64,000 bases of DNA from Bacteroidales bacterium (GCA_016709025.1 JADJEQ010000009.1:1-64000), one strand, 5' to 3'. Numbered from the stretch's first letter, positions 39,647 to 49,387 are shown. Program-made: numbers and translations. The notes: generated from the letters alone by a model not told the origin.

Positions 39647-40324
39647 ATGTCGATAGCTACAGAAAATTTCGTCAAGGTCATCTATCAGTTTGATCAGAAT
39701 CAAGGACTTGATACAAAGCCGGGTACCATTGCCAAAGCACTTGGAATCACGAATGCGGCTGCTACCGATATGGCAAAAAAACTTGCATTAAAAGAACTGG
39801 TGAAATTTCAGAAATATCAACCACTGCAATTGACTGAAAACGGCCGGAAAATGGCATTAAGCGTAATCAGAAGGCACCGGTTGTGGGAAACTTTTCTTTA
39901 CAGGACGTTGAATTTATCGCTTCATGAAATACACCGTGAAGCAGAATTGCTTGAACACCTGACTTCTGATTTCCTGACAGAGCGGCTGAGCGTTTTCCTC
40001 GGAAGTCCCGATGTTGACCCTCACGGTGACCCGATTCCGGATATAAATGGCCGGATAAATTCAGATACAGGACAGTTTACGTTGTTATCAGCCAAAGCAG
40101 GGTCTGTTTACAAAATAGTCAGATTGTCCGGTTCTGACAGCGAGTTCTTTGAGTTTTGCGAAGAAAATGACATAGCGGTAGGAGTCCATCTCAAAGTAGA
40201 GAAACAATATACCGGTAATGAAATGACCCTGGTTGTGATCAACGATCAAAAACTACTGCTCAATGCCTCATTGACAACCAGAATATTTGTTGAGCAGGTA
40301 CCCAATCTAAAAACTGAACTATGA
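39647..40324 (+). CDS. DtxR/MntR-family metal-dependent regulator
   Basis: A 225-residue Fe(II)/Mn(II)-responsive repressor. The N-terminal winged helix (about 1-65) has TENFVKVIYQF and KPGTIAKALGITNAAATDMA. The dimerisation/metal-binding domain (about 70-140) has VIRRHRLWETFLYRTL and EAELLEHLTSDFLTERL, with the His/Glu ligand positions. The third domain (about 150-220) is a FeoA/SH3-like fold. Its TGA overlaps the ATG of the downstream TonB-dependent receptor, so the two form a coupled unit for metal uptake control. Confidence 0.9.
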   Translation: MSIATENFVKVIYQFDQNQGLDTKPGTIAKALGITNAAATDMAKKLALKELVKFQKYQPLQLTENGRKMALSVIRRHRLWETFLYRTLNLSLHEIHREAELLEHLTSDFLTERLSVFLGSPDVDPHGDPIPDINGRINSDTGQFTLLSAKAGSVYKIVRLSGSDSEFFEFCEENDIAVGVHLKVEKQYTGNEMTLVVINDQKLLLNASLTTRIFVEQVPNLKTEL

Positions 40325-42642
40325 GAATTAAAAACATACTCACTACATCCCTGTTTATTTTCCTCTCATTTACATCCTTACGGGGACAAAACTCCGATGC
40401 CAATGTGTTTGGCGATGTAAAATCGAATGGTGAACATATACCCTTTGTAAATATTTACCTTGAAGGGACCAACAAGGGAACAACCACCGACGAAACCGGG
40501 CATTATATGTTGATCGATCTTCCTGAGGGGGAACATATCCTGGTTGCAAAATCACTGGGATACACCGAATCAAAGAAAACAATCAATGTAGTTAAAGGTA
40601 AAACCCAGGAAGTCAATTTTATGCTGGAAGAAGAAACCATGATGCTGAATCAGGTGGTCATCACTGGTACAAAAACATTTAAAAGACAGACAGAGAGTGC
40701 TGTAATTGTGAATGTGATGGAAAGTAAAACGTTGAATATGGTACAGGCCTGTAATATTTCGGAAGGGCTTCGTTTTCAGCCCGGTTTGCGTGTTGAAACA
40801 GATTGCCAGACCTGTAATTACACCCAGCTCAGGATGAATGGTTTGGGAGGTTCTTACTCTCAGATTCTGATCAATGGCCGCCCGGTTTTTAGTCCGCTGA
40901 TGGGGCTTTATGGTATGGAGCAGATTCCTGCCAATATGGTTGACAGAATTGAGGTTGTGAGGGGAGGAGGTTCAGCAATATACGGATCGAGTGCTATCGG
41001 TGGAACGGTGAATATCATTACCAAAATCCCCGATGAGAGCAGCTTTGATTTTAGTTCATCCATGCAAAGCATCAATTCTGAAGCGGCCGACAATATATTA
41101 ACGGGGAATTTAACCATGCTTACCAAAACAAGGAATGCCGGTGCTTCGGTGTATATTAACCGGCGCAACAGGGAAGCTTACGACCACAACGATGATAATT
41201 TCTCCGAGTTGCCTGCGCTGAAAAACAATTCTTTTGGTGCAAATATGTTTTTTAAACCTTCGTATAACCAGAAGATCGAACTGAGCCTGAGCAGCCTGAG
41301 CGAATACCGGTATGGTGGGGAAATGATTGATGGGCCTGCATATCTGGCACAGCAATCGGAAGAGCGTACACACAATATTATGATGGGAGGTGTTGATTAC
41401 CAGATTAACTTCAATGAAGACAACAGTTCCTTCATTGCGTACATTGCCGGACAGTCCACTAACCGGAAGCATTACACCGGAATCATGCCCGATAGCCCGG
41501 AAGATCTGGCCAGCCACCTTGCTGACCCTCCCTATGGAAATACGGCCAATACCACATTTCAGTCCGGTGTTCAAATCAATCACAGATTAGGGAATTTTCC
41601 GGCAGGTGAAAATGTACTTACTTTCGGACTGGAATACCTGGTTGATGATGTGTTTGATACGATTCCAACCTATAACTATGTGATCGACCAGCAGACCAGA
41701 AATTTTGCCGCTTTCCTGCAGAGTGACTGGGAAATCAATAAAAAGCTAACCCTGTTGGCGGGTTTACGGGCCGACAACCACAACCTGGTTGAGAATCCGG
41801 TGATCAGTCCCAGGGTATCGGTTTTGTACAGGATAAAAAAAACAGGTCAGTTGCGATTAACTTGGGGAACTGGCTTCAGGGCTCCGCAGGCTTTTGATAC
41901 CGACATGCACATTGCCTTTGCCGGCGGAGGCGTCTCGCGCATCACCCTCGGAAGCGGTTTGAAAGAGGAACGCTCCAACAGTCTGAGCGGCTCTTACAAT
42001 TTCGACAAGGCAACAGAAATCTTTATTGTTGGTTTCACGACCGAGTATTTTTACACGCGATTGAAAAATGTATTCTACCTGCAGCCTGTTGGTGAGGATG
42101 AGTTTGGCGAATTATTTGAAAAACGAAATGGTCCGGGTGCCACTGTGCATGGAGCAACCATTGAGCTGCGTGGCAATTACAACCGTAAAATGCAGGTTGA
42201 AGCCGGATTTACCATTCAATCTAGCTATTATGATGAGCCGGTTGAAAATATTGAAGGGCTTGCCCCGGTCAGTCAATTTCTGCGTTCGCCCAATGATTAT
42301 GGATATCTGACACTATCACTGACACCCAATAAGCACATCAGTGCATCGCTCAGCAGTGTTTACACGGGAAAGATGATGCTGGTGCACATGGCCGGAGCAC
42401 CTGAGCAGGATGCAGATGTGTATAAAACCTCCGATCCTTTTACCGAGTTGAATTTGAAATTATCGTATACCCTTTTCTTAGATGCCGTTGATTCAGGAAT
42501 CGAGTTTTTTGGAGGCGTCAGGAATATTCTGAATGCATATCAATCAGATTTTGATTCAGGCAAGAACCGCGACAGCAACTATGTTTATGGCCCGGGGGCA
42601 CCGCGGACTATTTTCATAGGATTAAGAATAAGGTCATTGTAA
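40321..42642 (+). CDS. TonB-dependent receptor, probable metal or metallophore uptake
   Basis: A 773-residue outer-membrane receptor. The signal peptide ends near LRGQ. A carboxypeptidase-like domain (about 28-110, EGTNKGTTTDETGHYMLIDL) is followed by the plug (about 120-235: VVITGTKTFKRQTES, QILINGRPVFSP, RIEVVRGGGSAIYGSSAIGG) and a barrel ending TIFIGLRIRSL. A DCQTCNYTQLRMNG motif in the plug is typical of a Bacteroidota receptor subgroup. Translational coupling to a DtxR-type regulator (ATGA overlap) points to iron or manganese import. The gene is intact. Confidence 0.92.
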   Translation: MRIKNILTTSLFIFLSFTSLRGQNSDANVFGDVKSNGEHIPFVNIYLEGTNKGTTTDETGHYMLIDLPEGEHILVAKSLGYTESKKTINVVKGKTQEVNFMLEEETMMLNQVVITGTKTFKRQTESAVIVNVMESKTLNMVQACNISEGLRFQPGLRVETDCQTCNYTQLRMNGLGGSYSQILINGRPVFSPLMGLYGMEQIPANMVDRIEVVRGGGSAIYGSSAIGGTVNIITKIPDESSFDFSSSMQSINSEAADNILTGNLTMLTKTRNAGASVYINRRNREAYDHNDDNFSELPALKNNSFGANMFFKPSYNQKIELSLSSLSEYRYGGEMIDGPAYLAQQSEERTHNIMMGGVDYQINFNEDNSSFIAYIAGQSTNRKHYTGIMPDSPEDLASHLADPPYGNTANTTFQSGVQINHRLGNFPAGENVLTFGLEYLVDDVFDTIPTYNYVIDQQTRNFAAFLQSDWEINKKLTLLAGLRADNHNLVENPVISPRVSVLYRIKKTGQLRLTWGTGFRAPQAFDTDMHIAFAGGGVSRITLGSGLKEERSNSLSGSYNFDKATEIFIVGFTTEYFYTRLKNVFYLQPVGEDEFGELFEKRNGPGATVHGATIELRGNYNRKMQVEAGFTIQSSYYDEPVENIEGLAPVSQFLRSPNDYGYLTLSLTPNKHISASLSSVYTGKMMLVHMAGAPEQDADVYKTSDPFTELNLKLSYTLFLDAVDSGIEFFGGVRNILNAYQSDFDSGKNRDSNYVYGPGAPRTIFIGLRIRSL

Positions 42643-43480
42643 AATTTCTAATGTCTAATTTCTAATTCTATAGAACAAGGCTTGTGGGATGCATGTCTCC
42701 TTGTCTCCCGGTCTCCGTGTCCCCTTGTCAGCTACTTCATTTGCAGGATTTTTCATTGAATGGTACAGGGCAAAGGGCTCAGGGCACAGGGCACAGATGT
42801 AACCGGAGAATTCCGTCTCTTTAGCGACAGACAAGGGGAAATGGAGACAAGGGGACAAGGGGAAGGCATTAGGTTGTTGAATATACACTATAGATCTATT
42901 CCTCATTGAATTTGGAAGTTGGAAATAGGAAATTATCTTCGATTCTCCTTGTCTCCCGTCCCCTTGTCTGCTGAATTGTGGCAGGATTTTCCTACGTAAA
43001 TCGTCCCTCGTCCCCAGCGTCCCTCGTCCCTTTTTTGCACAGGGCGCAGGGCAAAGGGCATGGAGCATGATAGAATTTCTAATTTCTAAGGCATGTCGTT
43101 TAATTGCAAAGGTGGTTTCAGAGGTCTGTCGCTGCGGAGCCGCAAAGTCATTTTCTTTGCGGTTCCCTCGATAAATTCCGTCGCGGTTAATTTTTACCCT
43201 TAACTAAACGAGGTCAGGGCACAGGGCGCAGGGCACAGAGCATGGGGCATGGATGTAACCGGGAAATTCCGTCTCTTTAGCGACAGACACGGGGAAATGG
43301 GGACAAGGGGAGACTGGCTCTTTGTCTTTCCCTCAGTCACTCAGTCCAATCTTGCCACCTCATCTGCCTTCGGCACCTTCTCAAGGAGAAGTAGTACTTT
43401 CTCCCTTTCTCCTCACTCCCTCAGCCAATAAATCTCTATGTCACTTAGTCTCTTAGTCTCTTAGTCTCTTAGTCTCTCAA
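42643..43480. repeat. Repeat-rich intergenic region between convergent genes
   Basis: About 840 bases between the receptor gene and a convergent T9SS gene. It contains two 'ccttgtctgctgaattgtggcaggattttcctac' blocks (about 42722, 42960), 'gggctcagggcacagggcac' blocks (42776-42800, 43037-43070, 43213-43255), 'cgtctctttagcgacagacaagg' blocks (42813-42866, 43267-43310) and a short octamer tract (43443-43478). 'cttaactaaacgag' at 43199-43212 matches the lplA-nrfA gap. No gene is seen. Confidence 0.7.
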
Positions 43481-45613
43481 TTACTTCTGTACCAGGATCT
43501 TACCCGTCAGAATTTGCCCGCCTGAAATGACCTTTACCAGGTAAATCCCGTTTTTCAGATTCTGTAGGTTAACCTGAATGGTTTGTATACCCGCACCGGT
43601 TAAAGTTATCGATTGTTCGAAAACCAGTCTCCCGGTCATGTCTGTTATCCGTAACTCTGCCGGAGTAACTTCATTGGCATCAAATTGAACCAGGGCATTG
43701 TCTTGCGCAGGGTTAGGGTATATGGTCAATACATCTTTGCTGTCTCCGGCAATTGAATAACTGTTGCCTACCGGTAACTGAGTTTGTGTACAAAGCAGGG
43801 TACCGTTCTTGCCCCCGACCAGGCCCAACCCGTTTTGCAGAGCTGTAATCTTGAATAAATCGTTGATGGTATTGCTTTGTTCCACCGACCAGGCCATGCC
43901 ATTGTATCGGAGCAAAGTTCCATTCCGGCCCGTTGCCCAGCCTTCATTTTCACTATCGATATAAACTGAAAGCAGGTCTTCGTTTGTAACGGGCGGAAAC
44001 TCTATCCAGCTTTGCCCGAAAAAACGGGCAATCAGTCCATTGTCACCGACAGCATAAACATTCATATAGTCTGCTACACAAAGGTCGTTAAAAGCACCGG
44101 AAGCGGTTTCGTAGCTGACATTCCAGGTTTGATTGATATAGTCATTGAAATAAATGGCGCCTTTCATTTCGCCTTCCAGCCGTTTGATGCTCATCCATGC
44201 TTCCTCATTTTCTGGTAATGCCCCTTGAACACCTTGGTTTACAGGAAGTGGATCCATAAATCTCAGTTCAGTAATGCTGTCGTTCATGGATAAAAATGTT
44301 GTGTCCCAAACGCCTTCTGACAATGAATAAACCATGTTATATGAAGTTATTCCGATCGTATTCCAGAATGATATTCCAACAGAAGTTGCTGGTTCCCAAA
44401 TGCCTTCCAAAATTGGAATGCTGATTTCTGCCCAAATTCCATTTACATAACCAAATACTTTAACTTCATCTTCATATGGCCAGGGGAATTCCGATAGTTT
44501 ATAAGCTGTTGCATAACCATAATTTTCATCTGTAAATTCAATTTCATTAAATCGAAATCCCGGCACTTTCAGTTCATTGGTCCATTTTCCCGCATCGTAA
44601 TGCCAGATACCATCGGTGCCGCAGGCAAAGTAGCCGTTGTTGGCCCGGGTAAAATCAATATCCAGGATGCTGTCGGTTGTGAAGCCGTTTGAAATGACCC
44701 AGTTACCATCCAGTCCATGGTAAATAAATCCAATTGAATCGCTGATATAGGCTTCGTTTTCACCGATGGCTTCAACGGATGTTAATTCTCTGCCCGGTTC
44801 TATTGAAAATTCATGCGACCAGTTACCGGTATTGTACTTATAGATGGAAGGAGGAATATTATAATTTAAGTAAATTAAATTCTGAATTCCATATCCATGC
44901 TGATGATCGATAAAGGAGATACCGGAATTAACCAGGCCTGAATTGAGCGATAGCCATGCCGGTCCGGCATTTTCGTATAAAATGCCTTCATTTTCAAGCG
45001 TATTTCCTGAAAGAAGGACAGATGATGGTCCTGTCATCTTCAATGTATTGAAAAAAAGTATAGAGCCGTTTTCGAAAGTCTGGTCTTCGGTCCATTCTCC
45101 ATCAAGAAAATGGTATAAGCTTGTTGAATATCCTCCTGCCCATCCTTCCTGAGGAGTGGCAAAGCTTACCGTTTTAAGTCCCGACACCTCAGCCTGAACC
45201 TGCCATGTATTTCCATCATAGAATAGAATGGTGTTGCCGACTGCCCAGCCATGGGTTTCATCGGTGAAGCAGACATCGTTCAGGGTAACAGTGACCGGGC
45301 TTTCCTGCTGAACCCAACCAGAGCCGTTAAACTTCAGGATAGAACCGTTGTTGCCCACAGCCCAGGCCAGGGTGGGAGAGAGGTAGTAAACAGCATTCAG
45401 GTTTTCCGAAACCGGACTTTCTGCCTGTGTCCAGATGCTGTCGTTGTAATGCAGGATAACACCGTTATCGGCCACCGCAATGCCGTTTCCGGGTGAAATA
45501 AAACTGATGTCGTTCAGGTGGTGGTGGCCGTTGGATGGATTGATCCAGTGCCAGGTTTGGGCCTGTATCTGAAAGAAAGAAATCAGAAACAAAAACGTGT
45601 AGAGATTTTTCAT
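43481..45613 (-). CDS. T9SS-exported YCF48/BNR-like propeller protein
   Basis: A 710-residue secreted protein. The signal peptide (MKNLYTFLFLISFFQIQAQ) is followed by repeated blade-like units of about 45 residues, with motifs such as GWAVGNTILFYDGNTWQ, AWAVGNNGSILKFNGSGW and GWATGRNGTLLRYNGMAW, typical of YCF48-like photosystem-assembly/BNR propellers. The C-terminal 80 residues (TIYPNPAQDNALVQFDANEV ... TGKILVQK) are a T9SS type A sorting domain. It is probably surface-attached or secreted. Ligand and role are unknown. Confidence 0.85.
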   Translation of the reverse strand: MKNLYTFLFLISFFQIQAQTWHWINPSNGHHHLNDISFISPGNGIAVADNGVILHYNDSIWTQAESPVSENLNAVYYLSPTLAWAVGNNGSILKFNGSGWVQQESPVTVTLNDVCFTDETHGWAVGNTILFYDGNTWQVQAEVSGLKTVSFATPQEGWAGGYSTSLYHFLDGEWTEDQTFENGSILFFNTLKMTGPSSVLLSGNTLENEGILYENAGPAWLSLNSGLVNSGISFIDHQHGYGIQNLIYLNYNIPPSIYKYNTGNWSHEFSIEPGRELTSVEAIGENEAYISDSIGFIYHGLDGNWVISNGFTTDSILDIDFTRANNGYFACGTDGIWHYDAGKWTNELKVPGFRFNEIEFTDENYGYATAYKLSEFPWPYEDEVKVFGYVNGIWAEISIPILEGIWEPATSVGISFWNTIGITSYNMVYSLSEGVWDTTFLSMNDSITELRFMDPLPVNQGVQGALPENEEAWMSIKRLEGEMKGAIYFNDYINQTWNVSYETASGAFNDLCVADYMNVYAVGDNGLIARFFGQSWIEFPPVTNEDLLSVYIDSENEGWATGRNGTLLRYNGMAWSVEQSNTINDLFKITALQNGLGLVGGKNGTLLCTQTQLPVGNSYSIAGDSKDVLTIYPNPAQDNALVQFDANEVTPAELRITDMTGRLVFEQSITLTGAGIQTIQVNLQNLKNGIYLVKVISGGQILTGKILVQK

Positions 45614-45811
45614 TGTTTTTCTTTTACTTATCGAATTATAACCGAAAATATAATATGACGCATTGCAGATAGCGAATTTACCAATTAAAAATTAATTTGA
45701 TTCAATACTTAATAAAAATATTTCCGGAATTTGAATAATTATTTATCTTATCTCAACTTGTTGTCTCAACAAAAACATTTCATCCTTGTTGATACATTCA
45801 AACGCGCCAAT

Positions 45812-46330
45812 ATGAAAACCTCAGAAAGAAAGATTTTATCCTTTGTACACAGTGATTTTGAAGACCTTGAACTCTGGTATCCTGTGCTCCGGCTCAGGGG
45901 TGAGGGATTTAAGGTTCACCTGGCCGGGGATATCACCAATCATGTGTATGTCGGAAAATATGGTGTTCCGGCTAAAAGCGATGTATCGTTCGACGAAATT
46001 GATGCCGATGATTACGATGGATTGCTGGTCCCGGGTGGCTGGGCGCCGGATAAACTGAGGCGTTTTCCGGATGTGCTTGAATTTACCCGGAAAATGATGG
46101 AAGCCAACAAACCGGTCGGGCAGATCTGCCATGCCGGTTGGGTGCTGGTTTCGGCCAATGTACTGAAAGGCCGAAAAGTAACCAGTACTCCCGGTATCAA
46201 GGACGACCTGATCAATGCCGGTGCAGAATGGGTGGATGAAGCGGTGGTGGTGGATGGTAACCTTGTATCATCACAAAAACCGGCAGACCTGCCGTTTTAT
46301 ATGAATGCGTTTCTGGAACTATTCAAGTAG
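45812..46330 (+). CDS. DJ-1/PfpI-family protein
   Basis: A 172-residue class I glutamine-amidotransferase-like protein starting at MKTSERKILSFVHSDFEDLEL. The frame extends upstream to 45731, but those residues are outside the family. The nucleophile elbow is QICHAGW (Cys followed by His), and the acid-residue region is SDFEDLELWYP. Members are proteases, deglycases or stress proteins; no assay can be inferred from sequence alone. It is followed within one base of its stop by dispersed repeats. Confidence 0.86.
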   Translation: MKTSERKILSFVHSDFEDLELWYPVLRLRGEGFKVHLAGDITNHVYVGKYGVPAKSDVSFDEIDADDYDGLLVPGGWAPDKLRRFPDVLEFTRKMMEANKPVGQICHAGWVLVSANVLKGRKVTSTPGIKDDLINAGAEWVDEAVVVDGNLVSSQKPADLPFYMNAFLELFK

Positions 46331-46864
46331 CACAGGGCACAGGGCACAGGGCACAGGGCTCAGGGCATGGGGCATGGAGCATGGACATACCGGGAATTTT
46401 TCTTTAGCGGCAGACAAGGGATGGGGACAAGGAGACAAGGGGGATCTGTTTGCACTTTTTTTTTTCCTCCCCGCTCAAGGGGACAGGGCTGGGGCATGGA
46501 GCATGGAACGTAGCCGGGGAATTTCGTCTCTTTAGCGGCAGACAAGGGGAAATGGGGACAAGGAGACAAAAGATTGGAGCATGGAGTTAATTGGTGAATT
46601 TGTTGGCGGGAGTTTGACTGTAGGGAGGGGGAAATGGGGACAAGGGGACAAGGGGAGTGAATTTGTTGGTTTGGATTTGATTTGGGGGGGAGGGGGGGAA
46701 TGGGGACAGGGGAGGTTTAGTGAAATTTTGTCTGAGCCTCTTGTTGATATCGATTTGTCACTTTTCACTTTCTTCAAACACCCCTCACACCACTTAATCT
46801 CCCAGTCCCTAGTCCCTTAGTCTGTCTGCCAACTAATCTGCTAATTTGCTAATCCGCTAATTAG
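46331..46864. repeat. Dispersed repeats after the DJ-1 gene
   Basis: About 530 bases. The stop is followed directly by 'cacagggcacagggcacagggcac...ggcatggggcatggagcatgg' (46330-46385). 'tctttagcggcagacaagggatggggacaagg' follows, a second copy at 46525-46570, then further 'ggggacaagggg' tracts and 'ctaatctgctaatttgctaatccgc' (46833-46870). No gene is seen. Confidence 0.7.
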
Positions 46865-47257
46865 CTAATTAATGGCATCGAGTTTCTTTTTTAGTTTGCT
46901 GATCAGCGCCGATTCTGTTTCGTTCACCCCTTCGCTGGCTGAGGCGATTCTCATGGCAATCCTGATGCAGAGGTTTTTCATCCGTAGGTCGAATGCCTGA
47001 AGATTTAAGTCGACATAACCGGTGAAACCGGTAAACGCTTCCCTTGCAGATGCGTTATTTTTCCTCAGTTTGTTGAATTCTGTCGCAGCTCCGAATACAG
47101 CTTCGCGCCTGTTATGATCTTCTGAACCGGTGCTCTCAATTTCCTGCCCGATGAATTCGCAGATTTTATCGACTTCTTCTGTTTGAACAATGCCGTCGGC
47201 CCTGGCAATCGCGTAAGACAATCTGCCTAATTCGGTATAAAATACTGAATAATCCAT
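46865..47257 (-). CDS. TerB-like protein
   Basis: A 130-residue helical protein starting at MDYSVFYTELGRLSYAIARA. The pattern ARADGIVQTEEVDKICEFIG resembles the metal-binding repeat of the TerB/DjlA family (ADG.v...E), and a second half-repeat SEGVNETESALISKLKKKLD follows near the C-terminus. TerB-like proteins bind divalent metals and act in stress or tellurite-resistance contexts, but there are no other ter genes here. It is divergent from trkH; assignment is moderate. Confidence 0.6.
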   Translation of the reverse strand: MDYSVFYTELGRLSYAIARADGIVQTEEVDKICEFIGQEIESTGSEDHNRREAVFGAATEFNKLRKNNASAREAFTGFTGYVDLNLQAFDLRMKNLCIRIAMRIASASEGVNETESALISKLKKKLDAIN

Positions 47258-47356
47258 TTTGATATGATTAATGATTACAAAAGATTGGAAGTGCCTGCAC
47301 AATTTTCCTGCCATAATCAAATTACCGGCTAAAGCTAATCATAAGGCTTAAATACC

Positions 47357-47364
47357 TAAATTTG
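47357..47364 (+). promoter_or_regulatory. Candidate -7 element for trkH
   Basis: TAAATTTG matches TAnnTTTG and ends 28 bases before the trkH ATG. Confidence 0.45.
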
Positions 47365-47392
47365 TTTATGTTTTGTACTTTTTAGAAAAATT

Positions 47393-49213
47393 ATGCCATT
47401 CAGGATTGAGCTTATCCATTTGTTAGATCAGTTTCACCGTTTGCGCCGCCGCATACTGGTTTTTCTCGATGCATTCGGCATCCTGGCTGCTTTGTCTGTA
47501 TTTATGCTACTGATATACCACATTGGTTTTGAACATAGTAAATCTCAGGTTGAAGCAATACAGAAAGGTTACAACCTGATACTTTTTATAATTTTATTAA
47601 GTAATCTGGCCGGACTCGGACTAAAAACCTGGAAGTCCAAAGCACTGAATAAACGGCTCGCTGATCTGATACTGATTCCATTGATCATTATGTTGCTCGA
47701 TGTAAGAACAGGATTTCCCGGGTTTTTAAACCAATCACATCTGATATATAGACTTCTGAGTTATAACCTCGTCGTTTATATCCTTGTTATATTTATTCTG
47801 ATCACTGAAATCTCAACCTCTTCCTTAAAATTAAGCAACCGCAATACCAACCCGGCCCTGCTGTTTGTAAGCAGTTTTTTGTTTATCATTTTATTTGGTA
47901 CCGGTTTGCTGATGTTACCTACTTCGACCTATGAGGAGATCGGATTTACCGATGCCTTTTTTACTTCCACCAGTGCCGTTTGTGTTACAGGTCTTGTGGT
48001 GGTAGATACCGCCAGCAAATTTACACCACTTGGCCAGGCATTTATTCTGATCCTGATCCAGATCGGCGGACTAGGCATCATGACCTTTACCAGCTTCTTT
48101 GGCTATTTTTTTAAGGGTGGTGCCTCTTTCGGGAACGAATTTCTGCTTAAAGAACTTATGAATGAGGAGAAATTGGGTGAAATATTTAAAACCCTGGTGA
48201 AAATTGTAATGGTAACATTTTCGATTGAAGCAATCGGCGCTTTGCTGATCTATTTCACATTAGATCCGTCAAATTTCAGCAAAGGGTATTCTATTATGGG
48301 ATTTTCCATATTTCATTCCGTTTCTGCATTTTGTAATGCAGGCTTTTCAACATTACCTGCAGGGTTGTATCAACCAGGTTTCAGGTACAATTATACGTTG
48401 CATTACATCATTGCTTTCCTGATTATAGCCGGTGGACTTGGCTTTCCGATAGTTTTCAATTTTTACAGGTTGTTACGTCACTTCCTTGGAAACAAGTTCA
48501 GGCAGATTACCGGCATGCAGGATTATCGTCATATTCCCAACATCATTAATATCAATACCCGGATTGCAGTAATAACCACTGTTTTTCTTTTGTTGGCCGG
48601 ATTTGCATTTTTTATGATTTCCGAGTATCACCATTCCCTGGAAGGGCTTTCATTAAGGGGTAAGATTGCAGGTGCATTTTTTGGTTCTGCAACTGCCAGA
48701 ACGGCAGGATTTAATTCTGTTGATATGATGATGCTTGCACCGGCATCTATCCTGTTCTATTATTTTCTGATGTGGGTCGGAGCTTCTCCGGCTTCTACCG
48801 GTGGCGGTATTAAAACAACCACTTTTGCTTTAGCTTTGATGAATGTGATCAGTATTGCCAAAGGAAAAGACAGGATTGAGATTTTCAGACGGGAAGTTGC
48901 CAATGAATCGGTTCGGCGGGCTTTTGCTGTTATATTCCTTTCTTTTCTGGTGATTTCTGTTGCTGTATTAATATTAATGATTACTGACGGGGAATCAGGT
49001 CTTTCCAGGATTATCTTCGAAGTGATTTCTGCCTACGGAACTGTTGGTCTTTCGCTGAATGTAACGATGGGACTTTCAATAGCCGGTAAATGGGTGCTGA
49101 TTATTACCATGTTTCTTGGTCGTGTTGGGACCCTTACCCTGTTGGTGGGTCTGTTCAGGAGATTGCGAAGTATGCAGTATCATTACCCGGCTGAAAATAT
49201 TATGATCAATTAA
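47393..49213 (+). CDS. trkH: TrkH/KtrB-family potassium transporter
   Basis: A 606-residue inner-membrane K+ transporter subunit. An N-terminal region with four or so helices (about 20-145) precedes the core, which is longer than minimal KtrB. The core has four membrane-pore-membrane repeats whose filter loops are visible: TSAVCVTGLVV, SAFCNAGFSTLP, TARTAGFNSVD and SAYGTVGLSLN. The segment ASPASTGGGIKTTTFAL is the conserved intramembrane loop region. It pairs with the RCK-type TrkA gene 222 bases downstream. Confidence 0.95.
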   Translation: MPFRIELIHLLDQFHRLRRRILVFLDAFGILAALSVFMLLIYHIGFEHSKSQVEAIQKGYNLILFIILLSNLAGLGLKTWKSKALNKRLADLILIPLIIMLLDVRTGFPGFLNQSHLIYRLLSYNLVVYILVIFILITEISTSSLKLSNRNTNPALLFVSSFLFIILFGTGLLMLPTSTYEEIGFTDAFFTSTSAVCVTGLVVVDTASKFTPLGQAFILILIQIGGLGIMTFTSFFGYFFKGGASFGNEFLLKELMNEEKLGEIFKTLVKIVMVTFSIEAIGALLIYFTLDPSNFSKGYSIMGFSIFHSVSAFCNAGFSTLPAGLYQPGFRYNYTLHYIIAFLIIAGGLGFPIVFNFYRLLRHFLGNKFRQITGMQDYRHIPNIININTRIAVITTVFLLLAGFAFFMISEYHHSLEGLSLRGKIAGAFFGSATARTAGFNSVDMMMLAPASILFYYFLMWVGASPASTGGGIKTTTFALALMNVISIAKGKDRIEIFRREVANESVRRAFAVIFLSFLVISVAVLILMITDGESGLSRIIFEVISAYGTVGLSLNVTMGLSIAGKWVLIITMFLGRVGTLTLLVGLFRRLRSMQYHYPAENIMIN

Positions 49214-49242
49214 GCGACAGTTTAAATTTAATTCCAATTTCA

Positions 49243-49387
49243 ATAGTCCCGTCCTTTAAGGCGGTTTTCGAATAAAAATGTCACAGACAATGGCAAAATC
49301 CTGAAAAATTTGTAAATCATGATAAATTTTTCAGGATTTTGCCTCTGGTTTTTTGTTTTTAAATGTAACTGACCTAAAGGACGGGCC
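49243..49387. repeat. REP/MITE-like inverted repeat between trkH and trkA
   Basis: The outer arms CCCGTCCTTTAAGG (about 49246) and CCTAAAGGACGGGC (about 49373) are inverted. The inner arms GGCAAAATCCTGAAAAATTT (49292-49311) and AAATTTTTCAGGATTTTGCC (49324-49343) are a perfect 20-base inverted pair around a 12-base loop. The outer arm itself is nearly palindromic. There is no ORF. It resembles a non-autonomous element or IS200-type REP sequence. Confidence 0.65.

Noticed and set aside
46305..46820. Open frames on both strands after the DJ-1 gene
   Set aside because: They are translations of dispersed repeats; no family, signal or promoter is seen.
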